From NCBI RefSeq assembly GCF_020966635.1, contig NZ_JAJKFQ010000001.1:310001-374000 (forward strand): a stretch of DNA of 64,000 nt. Direction: 5' to 3'. The position numbers and the translations under genes were made by a program. Below, piece after piece: positions 52,425 through 61,574 of this stretch (within the stretch, counting starts at the first letter, position 1; every line of letters starts with the position of its first letter). Under the pieces are notes generated by a model. It made no database searches. It was not told the DNA's origin and saw nothing but the letters and a program-made list of their open reading frames with translations. Source of the stretch: Stieleria sp. JC731. GTDB taxonomy: Bacteria > Planctomycetota > Planctomycetia > Pirellulales > Pirellulaceae.

Positions 52425-54206
52425 ATGTCACGTTCATTTTTAGCATTCGCATTCGCCGGGTTGTTGTTTGGGCCCGCCGCGTATTTTCGTTGGGCGGACA
52501 AGCAGACAAGCGAGATCGGGCATGAAGTCGTCTCCCAGGACAGTCGCCTTCAACGATACGGATTCTCGCTGCGTGAAGTTGCGTCGGATGTCGGAGTCGA
52601 TTTCGTTCATCAACCTCCAAAAATCGATGCCCGATTGGACCACATCGGTCCGCAGGTCGCGGCAATGGGGGCGAGCGTTTCGGTGGTCGATGTGGATCGC
52701 GATGGCTGGCTAGATTTTTATTTGACATCCAGTGCACCGGATACGAAGAACTGTTTCTTTCGCAACAAAGGTGACGGAACGTTCGACGAGATTGCGGAGC
52801 AGTTGGGGCTTGCCGATCTGAATGTTCCCGGAACCGGTGCTTGCATGGGTTCGGTTTGGGGCGATATCGATAATGACGGATTCGATGACGTGCTGGTCTA
52901 CAAATGGGGCAAGCAAATCATCTTGAAAAATCATCAAGGAAAAAGATTTGAGCCGATTGATCAAACCGAATCGCTTCCACAATGGGCGAACATTGGTTCG
53001 GCAACTTGGCTGGACTACGATCGGGATGGGTATATCGATTTGTTCTTGGCAGGCTATTGGCCGAACGAGGTTCAGTTAGAAGAACTGCGTGACACGCGGA
53101 TCATGCCCGAGAGTTTCGAGTACGCCGACAACGGTGGAGGCAAGTGGCTTCTGCGAAACAATCGGCAAGGTGGATTCGAGGACGTCACCAAGGAAGTTGG
53201 GCTTGATAGTAAGCGTTGGACCCTTGCGGTGATCGCGGCCGATTTGAACGGCGATAGCTTCGCTGATTTGTTTCTTGCAAACGACTATGGCGTTTCGGAA
53301 ATCTATGTCAACGAATCGGGGAAGAGGTTTCGTGAGGTCGGCAAAGAAGCCGGTGTTGGGTATTCGCCGAAGAGTGGAATGAATGCGGCGATCGGAGATG
53401 TGTTGAACGACGGGCGGTTTTCGATCTACGAAAGCAACATCTCCGAAGAGGGCGTTTTGCTGCAGGGAAACAATCTGTGGTTTCCAGCCAGCGATGGGAC
53501 ATTCAAATTCCAAAACCTCGCATCGGTCATGGGAGTCGAAATCGGTGGGTGGAGCTTTGGTGCACAGTTTGGAGATCTGAACAACGACGGGTTTACCGAT
53601 CTGTATGTCACCAATGGCTATGTTTCCGGCGATCGTGGAACCAGCTACTGGTACGACTTTTCACAAATCACAGGCGGCCACGAGCAAATCATTTCGGACG
53701 CGATGAATTGGCCTGACATGCAAGGACGCAGTTTGGCGGGCTACCAATCTAAGCGGGTGTGGCTGAACGATGGTGCCGGAAAGTTCCGTGATGTCGCGCA
53801 GTGGGTCGGGGTCACCGATCGATACGACGGACGTGCCGTTGCACTCGCCGATTTCCGAAATCAAGGCACGCTCGATATCGTCGTTGCAAATCAGTGTGAT
53901 CGAGCTTTGCTGTACCAAAATACGATCAGTTCCGATCGTCACTGGATCGCAATCGAGTTAAAGGGAACGGTCAGTAACCGAAATGCGATCGGTGCGCAGG
54001 TGCGAGTTTTTTGGGACGGTCAGCAGCAACTGCAGGAACGCGTCGCAGCGAGTGGATATTCGGCGCAGAACCAAAGTCGCCTTCATTTTGGACTAGGAAG
54101 TGCCACGGCCGTGGATCGTATCGTGGTCCGTTGGCCAAGCGGAAACGAGCAGACGATTCAGTCCCCGGCAATCGACAAACTTCATTTGATCGAGGAACCT
54201 AAATGA
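52425..54206 (+). CDS. CRTAC1/ASPIC-UnbV family beta-propeller protein
   Basis: 593 aa with an N-terminal signal or anchor (FLAFAFAGLLFGPAAYF). About six FG-GAP blades carry Ca-type loops: DVDRDGWLDF, DIDNDGFDDV, DYDRDGYIDL, DLNGDSFADL, DLNNDGFTDL and a degenerate last one. The C-terminal ASPIC/UnbV domain is clear: RHWIAIELKGTVSNRNAIGAQV, then RVAASGYSAQNQSRLHFGLG and VDRIVVRWPSGNEQ. UnbV homologues are conserved in enediyne clusters next to UnbU; the next gene is UnbU/RnfD-like, overlapping by ATGA. Starts 3 nt after the large TPR protein gene. Likely periplasmic partner of the membrane protein encoded next. Confidence 0.93.
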   Translation: MSRSFLAFAFAGLLFGPAAYFRWADKQTSEIGHEVVSQDSRLQRYGFSLREVASDVGVDFVHQPPKIDARLDHIGPQVAAMGASVSVVDVDRDGWLDFYLTSSAPDTKNCFFRNKGDGTFDEIAEQLGLADLNVPGTGACMGSVWGDIDNDGFDDVLVYKWGKQIILKNHQGKRFEPIDQTESLPQWANIGSATWLDYDRDGYIDLFLAGYWPNEVQLEELRDTRIMPESFEYADNGGGKWLLRNNRQGGFEDVTKEVGLDSKRWTLAVIAADLNGDSFADLFLANDYGVSEIYVNESGKRFREVGKEAGVGYSPKSGMNAAIGDVLNDGRFSIYESNISEEGVLLQGNNLWFPASDGTFKFQNLASVMGVEIGGWSFGAQFGDLNNDGFTDLYVTNGYVSGDRGTSYWYDFSQITGGHEQIISDAMNWPDMQGRSLAGYQSKRVWLNDGAGKFRDVAQWVGVTDRYDGRAVALADFRNQGTLDIVVANQCDRALLYQNTISSDRHWIAIELKGTVSNRNAIGAQVRVFWDGQQQLQERVAASGYSAQNQSRLHFGLGSATAVDRIVVRWPSGNEQTIQSPAIDKLHLIEEPK

Positions 54207-55117
54207 ACACTACCAATCCATCTGAATTGACCGGTGAAATCGAAGCAGGTTGCGACAATCTTTCGGTCAAGGCGAAGACTTGGCGTGACTGGTTGACACT
54301 TGAAAATCGCTTCATGGCGCCACTTTTGATCACCAGTATTCTGCTGGTGGGACAGTTGAGCTTTGGCTTTCTCGAAAGCTGGTCACGGACATTGATGGCG
54401 ATCGCCGTTGCGGTCGCAACTGAACTGGTGCTCGGACGATTGTTCCTTGGGAAGTTTCCACATTTGGCGAGTGCGTATATCTCCGGAATCAGTGTTGGCA
54501 TTCTGATTCGTTCGCCATTCATTTGGCCATACGCGATGTGCGCGGCGATATCGATCATGTCCAAGTACGTGCTGCGTCGGAATGATCGACATCTATGGAA
54601 CCCATCGAATTTCGGTGTTAGCGCGATGCTGTTTCTGTATCCCGCTGCGGTCGCCAGTTTAAGTATTCAGTGGGGCAATACGCTTTGGCCGATGATTGTC
54701 GTCTGGGGACTTGGGGCGATGATCATTCGTCGCTTGAAGCGTTTTCACATCTGTTTGACTTATGTGGTTTCATTTGTCGCGTTAGCCGGCGCGAGAAGTT
54801 GGTTTACAGACAGTCCGTTTCTTGCGAATGTCGCGCCACTGACAGGACCGATGTATCAGCTGTTCGTGTTCTTCATGATCACAGATCCGAAAACAACCGT
54901 GCGAACGAAACGCGGGCAATGTTTAGTCGCTTTTTCCGTCGCATTGGTCGAAATGGTTTTGCGACTCGCTGAAGTGATTCATGCACCGTACTATGCATTG
55001 TTTATCGTTGGCCCGATCGCGTTGATGATCGAAATGCAGATGGAGCAATCGAAGGCTAAGGTTGGTCGTGCTGAAGGGCAGGTAAACCTTGCCGATTGTG
55101 CGTCCGACTGTCATTAA
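54203..55117 (+). CDS. RnfD/NqrB/UnbU-like integral membrane protein
   Basis: 304 aa with about eight membrane helices. Family features: the LISGISVGIL/GI..R-type helix and the NPSNFGV segment (flavin-binding region of RnfD/NqrB around a Ser/Thr), followed by a conserved F-F-M-I-T-D-P-K-T-T loop typical of the RnfD/UnbU group. The flavinylation-type S/T-[A]-T motif of RnfD is not fully clear, so covalent FMN is uncertain. Overlaps the CRTAC1 gene by ATGA. There are no RnfABCEG genes nearby, so this is not a standard Rnf complex. It likely carries electrons or anchors the propeller protein. UnbU identity is from family recall. Confidence 0.87.
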   Translation: MNTTNPSELTGEIEAGCDNLSVKAKTWRDWLTLENRFMAPLLITSILLVGQLSFGFLESWSRTLMAIAVAVATELVLGRLFLGKFPHLASAYISGISVGILIRSPFIWPYAMCAAISIMSKYVLRRNDRHLWNPSNFGVSAMLFLYPAAVASLSIQWGNTLWPMIVVWGLGAMIIRRLKRFHICLTYVVSFVALAGARSWFTDSPFLANVAPLTGPMYQLFVFFMITDPKTTVRTKRGQCLVAFSVALVEMVLRLAEVIHAPYYALFIVGPIALMIEMQMEQSKAKVGRAEGQVNLADCASDCH

Positions 55118-55197
55118 CAGGCAGAAGTCATTGACCGTGCCAAAGATTTGGGTATCGGAGCGATCGTGATATGACGATACACCCCCGCAAGGGTTGA

Positions 55198-55226
55198 GCA
55201 AAACGTTGTCCATGAACATGTTTTGC
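55198..55226 (+). promoter_or_regulatory. Hairpin upstream of the porin gene
   Basis: GCAAAAC (55198-55204) pairs with GTTTTGC (55220-55226) around a 15-nt loop, 17 nt before the porin ATG. An ATCGT-N6-ACGAT inverted repeat lies just upstream (55163-55178). Either could affect expression of the last cluster gene or terminate the upstream transcript; neither is proven. Confidence 0.35.
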
Positions 55227-55242
55227 GCAAAGAGGCGTATCG

Positions 55243-56922
55243 ATGCACATCGCTCGTGCCAAAGGGCAAGGACTGGCCCTGTTGGTGGCGCTGGCCACCA
55301 CATCTGCAGTTTCAAATGTTGAGGCAGATGAACCAACCGTTCTTCATGATTCTCAAATCGTTGATGATTTAGCAACGAGTTCAGTTTTAGGTGACGCCAG
55401 TGACGTCGTTGTGGCTGGCCACGCACGTTCGGCCTGCTATTGCCGGGACCAAATCGATTGGTCGTTGTATCCTGGAACAATCCATCCGATGCCGAAACCA
55501 GGCATTGTGCCGATTCCACCAAAGGGGCCAGGGTACTACAGCGCGTTGGACACGCTGATGGGAAATCGTCTGGAGAAGCCTCCCAAATCGGGATACGCTC
55601 CTTTCGCCATCAATGCCTGGCCGTTTTTCGATGCGGACTGGCGATACGTGGAATCTGTCCCGAACTGCCAATGGACAGCGGTCGAGCGATTGAAGCGACT
55701 GCACCTGTCAGAGCGATTGCTTCTGAGCACGGGCGGAGAGTTTTGGGTTCGCTACACCAACGAAACCAACAGTCGTTTGCAAGCTGCGAACAACGATTTT
55801 ACGCTCGCTCATGTTCGACAATATGCTGACTTTTGGTTTGGCGAGTCGCTGCGAGTTTATGGCGAGTATGTCTGGGCAGACAGCTTTGATGAAGAACTTT
55901 CGCCTGTTCCTCCAGACGTGGACAGGGGAGACATTTTGGATCTGTTCGTAGATTTGAAACTTGGCGAGCTTGGCGGTGAGTCAGTTTATGTTCGCGGCGG
56001 TCGGCAAGAATTGTTATTTGGGTCGCAGCGAATGGTCACTCCCTTGCCATGGGCCAACAAGCGACATTCATTTGACGGTTTTCGCATGTTCCGGCACGGC
56101 AAGGAGACTGACGTCGACGCGTTTTGGACTAAGTACGTCCCACCTCAAGCGAGCGAGTTCGATTCCGCCGACGACCAGCAGACGTTCGCCGGATTATGGT
56201 GGAACGATCATTCGAAAAAAGGAAGTTCAAAAGACCTCTATTATTTGTTCTATGACAACGAAAATACGGTGTCACAGCTGGGGATCGGCCGTGCACCTTT
56301 CCAGACTCACACCGTCGGATCTCGTTGGTCCGGCAATCAAGACGGATTCATGTGGGACATCGAAGGTGCGATGCAATTCGGTCGCCAAGCCGATCGAGAC
56401 TTGGTCGCTGGGATGGGCACCGTCGGCTTTGGAAAAGGTTGTCCGGACGCACCATGGTCGCCGACATTTTGGATGTACTACGATTATGCCAGCGGAGACA
56501 ACGACCTGAGTTCAGGTGATGCGCATACCTTCAATCAGCAATTCCCATTCGGGCACTATTACTTTGGCTGGATGGACTTGATCGGCAGGCAGAACATCCA
56601 TGATCTAAACGCCCATTTGTATCTGTACCCGAACAAGTGGACCACGATGTGGTTGCAATACCATCACTTCTATTTGGCCGAAGAACGCGACGCGCTCTAT
56701 AACGCCGGCGGAGTGGCCTACCGACATGATCCGACGGGTGCCGCAGGGAACAACGTTGGTGACGAAATCGACTTGGTCTTAAATTTTCATCTGACGCGCT
56801 ATTCAGATATTCTGGTCAGCTACAACAAGCTGTTCGGCGGGAAGTATCTAGAAGCGACCGCCAACGCCAACCAAGATAGCAATGCCGAAGCGTTGTATCT
56901 GATCTTCCAGCAACGTTGGTAA
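55243..56922 (+). CDS. Alginate_exp-type outer-membrane porin
   Basis: 559 aa with a signal peptide (cleavage near NVEADEP) and SD AGAGG. After a Pro-rich stretch (about 85-115) the rest is a beta-barrel: alternating aromatic strands such as GGEFWVRYTNETNSRL, LRVYGEYVWADSF, VYVRGGRQELLFGSQRMV and the closing ILVSYNKLFGGKYLEATA. The segment RGGRQELLFGSQRM is a hallmark of the alginate export family (AlgE-like). Such porins export polysaccharides or pass small solutes. It ends in ...LIFQQRW, with the C-terminal aromatic residue typical of BAM substrates. It follows the RnfD-like gene by 125 nt and probably supplies the outer-membrane channel of the cluster. Confidence 0.9.
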   Translation: MHIARAKGQGLALLVALATTSAVSNVEADEPTVLHDSQIVDDLATSSVLGDASDVVVAGHARSACYCRDQIDWSLYPGTIHPMPKPGIVPIPPKGPGYYSALDTLMGNRLEKPPKSGYAPFAINAWPFFDADWRYVESVPNCQWTAVERLKRLHLSERLLLSTGGEFWVRYTNETNSRLQAANNDFTLAHVRQYADFWFGESLRVYGEYVWADSFDEELSPVPPDVDRGDILDLFVDLKLGELGGESVYVRGGRQELLFGSQRMVTPLPWANKRHSFDGFRMFRHGKETDVDAFWTKYVPPQASEFDSADDQQTFAGLWWNDHSKKGSSKDLYYLFYDNENTVSQLGIGRAPFQTHTVGSRWSGNQDGFMWDIEGAMQFGRQADRDLVAGMGTVGFGKGCPDAPWSPTFWMYYDYASGDNDLSSGDAHTFNQQFPFGHYYFGWMDLIGRQNIHDLNAHLYLYPNKWTTMWLQYHHFYLAEERDALYNAGGVAYRHDPTGAAGNNVGDEIDLVLNFHLTRYSDILVSYNKLFGGKYLEATANANQDSNAEALYLIFQQRW

Positions 56923-56954
56923 TGAAGTCACCGCAGGGCTAAGGAAACGGTCAA

Positions 56955-56996
56955 GGACCGCCGATAGGTTTGCTTGGCAGATCTGTTTGGCGGTCC
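56955..56996. terminator. Candidate hairpin terminator between porin and TerB genes
   Basis: GGACCGCC (56955-56962) and GGCGGTCC (56989-56996) form a perfect 8-bp GC-rich stem with a 26-nt loop between convergent genes. The loop is long and a U-tract is lacking, so it may act as a Rho-type or stabilising hairpin rather than a classic terminator. Confidence 0.45.
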
Positions 56997-57019
56997 GTGT
57001 TCAGTGCTTGCCTGGGCGA

Positions 57020-57403
57020 CTAGGTGTGTGAGCCAAAGACGGCTTCGTACAAACGCGTGAACTCGGGTGATCGATCTTCGCTTTGCTGAAAAATGCCATC
57101 GATCAGGTTGCGTTCGCTCTGGCGGATCGAGTCGCCGCTGCACAGCAGTTCCATCAGAAGAATAGCTTCTTCGCGAGAGACTTCGCCGTCTTCTAAGATG
57201 ACGCTTCTGACGCAGGGAAATAGGATGGCATCAAATTCAGGGCAGATCTCGTCGGCGTTCTTCATCAATTCGACAAGAAACTTAACATCGTCGATGTCCA
57301 ACTTCTTGTCGGCGACAAGGTTGCGTTCGATCAAAGTGACTTCGGCGGGCGAGATCTTCCGATCGGCCAAAACGATTTCACGAAGCTCTTCTAGATAGTT
57401 CAT
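57020..57403 (-). CDS. TerB-like helical protein
   Basis: 127 aa from the ATG at 57403, preceded by CAGGTG; the open frame to 57790 overlaps the divergent phosphodiesterase gene and is spurious. All-helical TerB-like (tellurite-resistance B fold) features: MNYLEELREIVLADRKISPAEVTLIERNLV and a later ILEDGEVSREEAILLMELL, each a helix pair with an acidic D-x-x-[IV]-S/D-x-x-E turn that can bind calcium or other metals. TerB-like proteins are small acidic cytoplasmic proteins; most are not in tellurite operons and have no proven role. It stands alone, convergent with the porin gene. Confidence 0.82.
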   Translation of the reverse strand: MNYLEELREIVLADRKISPAEVTLIERNLVADKKLDIDDVKFLVELMKNADEICPEFDAILFPCVRSVILEDGEVSREEAILLMELLCSGDSIRQSERNLIDGIFQQSEDRSPEFTRLYEAVFGSHT

Positions 57404-57612
57404 TTTCGCACCTGTTGGCTCGATGGGCACCCGTTTGGGAAATCTAGGTTGCGAACTGCGCGAATGCGAAGTCTTGCCACGCGTTTTCGAAACGCACGAC
57501 GGATTGTTTGGGTTTTGCGGGTGCTGTTGTTCCATAGCGAAGAGCGACCGGTTGTTCGAATCGACTAGAATGTCGGATACCAATGTTCCGCTACCAGCAA
57601 GAGTTCGTCGCC

Positions 57613-58563
57613 GTGAAAACACGATTCTGTTTCCTTGTCTTTGCCGTCGTTTGTGCTTGGGGTCATCCCAGCGATGCGGGTGATTCTCCCGCATCTCGAG
57701 TGCTTGTGATTGGGATCGACGGTACCCGGGCGGACGCATTGAAAGCCGCCAAGACTCCAGCGATCGATCGGCTGATTCAGGACGGGGCATTCAGCGACGG
57801 GACAAAAATTCTTGGTCAGCGATACCGTGGCAACAACACCGTCAGCGGTCCTGGATGGTCAAGCTTTTTGACAGGTGTTTGGGCTGACAAGCACGGTGTC
57901 GATGACAACTCATTCGAAGGCCGGAACTACGAAGCGTTCCCTCATCTGTTCAATCGTGTGAAGAGTCAATTTCCAGGGGCGACGACGGCATCGTTTGTAG
58001 ACTGGGAACCGATTGACCAGTACATCGTTTCGGACGCCGATGTCCAAAAGGTATATCCGGCCGAAGGTGCAGATGACTACGCCGAAAAAGACGAAACGAT
58101 AACCGTGGATGCTTGTCAGTATCTTTCCGAGTCGGATCCGCATGCGGTGGTCGTTTATCTTGGTGCGATCGATGAAACCGGGCACCACAACGGTTTTCAC
58201 CCCTCGGTTCCTGCTTACATCTCGGCGATCGAAAAGGTTGACACACAGATCGGTCGTTTGGTTGATGCGGTAAGGTCGCGTCCAAACTATCAAAGCGAGA
58301 ATTGGTTGGTTGTCATTTCAACGGATCATGGCGGTCGTGGAGTCAGTCATGGCGATGGACACGATGTTCCCGAGATCAATACAACGTTTCTGGTCGTCAG
58401 TGGGCAAGCCGCACGGAAGGGAGCAATCAAGGAACAAACTTATGTCGTTGACGTGACGGCCACCGCATTGTCACATCTTGGCGTTAGGATCAAGCCGGAA
58501 TGGAAGTTGGATGGTAGGCCAGTCGGACTAGAGAACGTGTCGTCCTCCAAAGCGGTTCCCTAA
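57613..58563 (+). CDS. Exported type I phosphodiesterase / alkaline phosphatase superfamily protein
   Basis: 316 aa from a GTG at 57613, chosen because it begins a good signal peptide (MKTRFCFLVFAVVCAWG...); the ATG at 57583 adds 10 residues and is possible. Superfamily metal ligands are visible: IGIDGTRADAL (Asp), a nucleophile region NTVSGPGWSSFLTGVWADKHG, AIDETGHHNG (Asp/His), ISTDHGG (Asp-His) and GHDVPEINTTFLV (His). This matches nucleotide pyrophosphatase/phosphodiesterase-like enzymes hydrolysing phosphate mono- or diesters with two metals. Stop codon lies 2 nt before the start of the PSCyt1 gene, so they are co-transcribed. Confidence 0.9.
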   Translation: MKTRFCFLVFAVVCAWGHPSDAGDSPASRVLVIGIDGTRADALKAAKTPAIDRLIQDGAFSDGTKILGQRYRGNNTVSGPGWSSFLTGVWADKHGVDDNSFEGRNYEAFPHLFNRVKSQFPGATTASFVDWEPIDQYIVSDADVQKVYPAEGADDYAEKDETITVDACQYLSESDPHAVVVYLGAIDETGHHNGFHPSVPAYISAIEKVDTQIGRLVDAVRSRPNYQSENWLVVISTDHGGRGVSHGDGHDVPEINTTFLVVSGQAARKGAIKEQTYVVDVTATALSHLGVRIKPEWKLDGRPVGLENVSSSKAVP

Positions 58564-58565
58564 CA

Positions 58566-61500
58566 ATGCTGCAGTTCCGTTTCGTATTAACCTTGGTAAC
58601 GCTGTTTGTCGGCTGGAATTTTATCGGTTGGGATTTCATAGCCGCAGACGATTTCTTTGTCGACAAAGTCGCTCCGTTATTGCAGCGACGATGTCTCGAT
58701 TGTCACAACGACGGACTGAGCAAAGGCGACTTTTCACTGTCGAACGCTTTACATTTGGAAGACTCTGGGTTTGTTGATCCGGGAAACCCGCAAGACAGTT
58801 ATCTCATCGAGCTAGTGACACCCGTCGACGGGAAAGCTGAGATGCCGCAAGATGCGGCCCCGTTGAACGATGACGAAATCGCGATTTTGCGAGAGTGGAT
58901 TTCACAAGGTGCGACGTGGACCCCATCGATAACGCTTCAGCCATTCGAGGTGACTGATCGAGATTGGTGGTCGCTAAAGCCGATTCAAAACACAGACGCT
59001 CCCGATGGCAACGGGGATTTCGATCATGCCAGCGTCAATCCTGTTGACGCGTTTATTGATCGTGCATTGCGAATCAAAGGTTTGCAGCCGGTCGAGCGAG
59101 CTTCTCCAGCAGTATTGATACGGCGATTGACGTACGATTTGACTGGGTTGGCACCGACGCCAGATGAAGTCGAGTCCTTCATACAAGATTGGTCAGTCAG
59201 TTCTCGCTCGGCTTGGGAGACGCTCGTCGATCGCCTCTTATCATCGGAGCGGTTCGGTGAGAAGTTTGCCCAGCATTGGCTTGATGTCGCTCGCTATGCC
59301 GAAACCCACGGATTCGACAAAGATAAGCCTCGTCAAAACGCATGGCCTTATCGCGATTATGTGATTCGCGCGTTCAACAACGATAAGCCTTACGACCGTT
59401 TCGTTCAGGAGCAGGTTGCCGGCGATGTGCTGTTCAAGAATGATCCGGAGGGCGTGCTGGGGCTAGGCTTTTTGGCAGCCGGGCCATGGGATTTTATCAG
59501 CCACTGGGAGGTCGGCGAATCAAAGCTTGATGGACGGATTGCCAAGCACCTGGATCGCGACGAAATGATTGCGGCGGTGTTCAACGTTTTTCAAAGCACG
59601 ACAGTGCAGTGTGCCCAGTGTCACCACCATAAATTTGATCCGATTCGGATGGAGGACTACTACCGACTGCATGCGGTCTTTGCGGCTGTTGACCGAGCCG
59701 ATCGTGTTTATGCAGGTCTGTCCAATGAGCAGCAGCAACAGAAAGATCGGTTGATTGCGCAGATCGATGAATTGGAGCACGAACGCGATTCGTTACGCCG
59801 CGAGCAAAATGAAGCGATCGCACGGCAGACTCAATCGATCGATGAACAAATCAGCGAGCTGAAGCTACGTTTCGGATCAAGCGAGCCGCAGCACCCTCAT
59901 TTCGGATACCACAGCCAGATCGAGTCGGAAAGCGAGGTTGAAAAATGGGTGCAGATCGATTTCGACAAGCCGTTTGCCATTGATGAAATACAGATCTTTC
60001 CAGCATTCGACCAGTACGCTGATATCGGTGCAGGATTTGGATTCCCTGTTCGCTATCGTGTCGAAGCATCCGTAGACGGATCATTCGACAATCGCCCTGC
60101 GTTGTTGCTCGATGCATCCGATCGAGATCAGGACAATCCTGGATGCACGACGTTATCAATCGAAGCTGACTTAAAGGCGATTCGATCGATTCGGATTACG
60201 GCGACAAAATTGCGCGAACGTCGTGACGATTTTATTTTTGCATTGGCAGAAATCAAAGTTCTTGCCGGTGGGAACAACGTCGCGAAAGGGGCTCAGGTGA
60301 CGGCCAAAGATAGTATCGAAGCCCCAGTGCGTTGGTCAAAGTCTAACTTGGTCGACGGCATCTACTACAAAGAACTAACCGATGAATCAGCAGAGGCTCA
60401 ATTGCAGCAGCTCCGGATCAAACGTGAGCAGCTGGTAAGGAAGTTTCGTTCGAAGGAATCTCTGGAAACGATTGCCGGTTTGAATCAGTCGATTGAGAAG
60501 CGAAAGGTTCAGCTCAATCACATCCCCGAGGGGCAGTTCGTCTATGCGGCATCAACGGTGTTTCCCGGCGGAGGTCAGTTCAAAGCAACCAATGGAAAGC
60601 CTCGCCCAATTCATTTGCTGCGGCGTGGTGATCTAAAGAGTCCTGCCGAGGCAATGACACCGGGCGTGCCTTCGATGTGGGGCGGAGAACGGCTGCCGTT
60701 CTTTGAAAATGGAGCGTGGGATGAGGGAGAGGCCCGCTTGAGGCTCGCACGGTACCTAACGCAGGATGACAATCCACTGGTTTGGCGATCGATTGTCAAT
60801 CGAATTTGGGGATGGACTTTCGGGGCTCCGATCGTGGGGACATCGAATGACTTTGGAAGAAGCGGTCAACAGCCAACCCATCCCGAGTTGTTGGACTACC
60901 TCGCTGCGAAAATGCGGGATGATCCTAACCATTCAATCAAGTCTATCGTGCGATTGCTGGTGTCCAGTGATGCGTATCAACGGTCCAGTCGCATTGATCC
61001 GGCAATGCAGGGAATCGATGCGGAGAATGCGTACTATTGGCGTTTCAATCGACGGCGACTGACCGCAGAAGAGTTCCGCGATTCGCTTTACCAGATCGCA
61101 GGGATACTTGATCTTAAGATGGGAGGCCCGAGTTTTCGTGATTTTGTAGTCGAGAAGCCCGAGCATTCACCTCACTACGAATACGAACTGCATGACCTCG
61201 ACGATCCCACTTCACATCGACGCAGTGTGTATCGTTTTATTGTCCGCTCTCAACCGCAGCCAATGCTGACGACGCTGGACTGTGCCGATCCTTCGATCAG
61301 TATTCCGCGGCGAGACGAATCGACAACGGCATTGCAGGCATTGACATATTGGAACGATCGCTTGGTTGAGTTCATTGCTGAGCAATTTGGCGAGCAGCTT
61401 CGGAAGCGATCACCGACGAATGAACAACGTGTGCGAGACGCCTGTCGTTGCGCACTTGGACGTGAACCGTCTGACTTTGAACTGACTGAATTGCAAAGTC

Positions 61501-61574
61501 ATTTACGGCGTCACGGAGAAGCGAGTTTGGCACGTGTGATTTTCAATCTGAATGCGTTTCTGTATCTGGACTAG
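58566..61574 (+). CDS. Planctomycete cytochrome C (PSCyt1) - DUF1549 - DUF1553 protein
   Basis: 1002 aa. A signal-like N-terminus is followed by a heme-binding CLDCH (C43, C46, H47) in the PSCyt1 domain. DUF1549 (about 150-390) ends in CAQCHHHKFDPIRMEDYYRL. A coiled coil (about 385-430) and an F5/8-type C-like beta-sandwich (about 455-570) come next, and DUF1553 is C-terminal (about 730-985) with FGRSGQQPTHPELLDYLA and YYWRFNRRRLTAEEFRDS. These proteins almost always precede a DUF1501 gene, as here. They are thought to act on sulfated or other polysaccharides with a periplasmic electron step, though no biochemistry supports one function. The stop codon lies within the MITE-like left terminal repeat. 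Confidence 0.95.
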   Translation: MLQFRFVLTLVTLFVGWNFIGWDFIAADDFFVDKVAPLLQRRCLDCHNDGLSKGDFSLSNALHLEDSGFVDPGNPQDSYLIELVTPVDGKAEMPQDAAPLNDDEIAILREWISQGATWTPSITLQPFEVTDRDWWSLKPIQNTDAPDGNGDFDHASVNPVDAFIDRALRIKGLQPVERASPAVLIRRLTYDLTGLAPTPDEVESFIQDWSVSSRSAWETLVDRLLSSERFGEKFAQHWLDVARYAETHGFDKDKPRQNAWPYRDYVIRAFNNDKPYDRFVQEQVAGDVLFKNDPEGVLGLGFLAAGPWDFISHWEVGESKLDGRIAKHLDRDEMIAAVFNVFQSTTVQCAQCHHHKFDPIRMEDYYRLHAVFAAVDRADRVYAGLSNEQQQQKDRLIAQIDELEHERDSLRREQNEAIARQTQSIDEQISELKLRFGSSEPQHPHFGYHSQIESESEVEKWVQIDFDKPFAIDEIQIFPAFDQYADIGAGFGFPVRYRVEASVDGSFDNRPALLLDASDRDQDNPGCTTLSIEADLKAIRSIRITATKLRERRDDFIFALAEIKVLAGGNNVAKGAQVTAKDSIEAPVRWSKSNLVDGIYYKELTDESAEAQLQQLRIKREQLVRKFRSKESLETIAGLNQSIEKRKVQLNHIPEGQFVYAASTVFPGGGQFKATNGKPRPIHLLRRGDLKSPAEAMTPGVPSMWGGERLPFFENGAWDEGEARLRLARYLTQDDNPLVWRSIVNRIWGWTFGAPIVGTSNDFGRSGQQPTHPELLDYLAAKMRDDPNHSIKSIVRLLVSSDAYQRSSRIDPAMQGIDAENAYYWRFNRRRLTAEEFRDSLYQIAGILDLKMGGPSFRDFVVEKPEHSPHYEYELHDLDDPTSHRRSVYRFIVRSQPQPMLTTLDCADPSISIPRRDESTTALQALTYWNDRLVEFIAEQFGEQLRKRSPTNEQRVRDACRCALGREPSDFELTELQSHLRRHGEASLARVIFNLNAFLYLD

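Noticed and set aside
57404-57790. Long N-terminal extension of the TerB-like protein
   Set aside because: It overlaps the start of the divergent phosphodiesterase gene, is Arg/Ser-rich chance coding, and the ATG at 57403 has a good ribosome-binding site.
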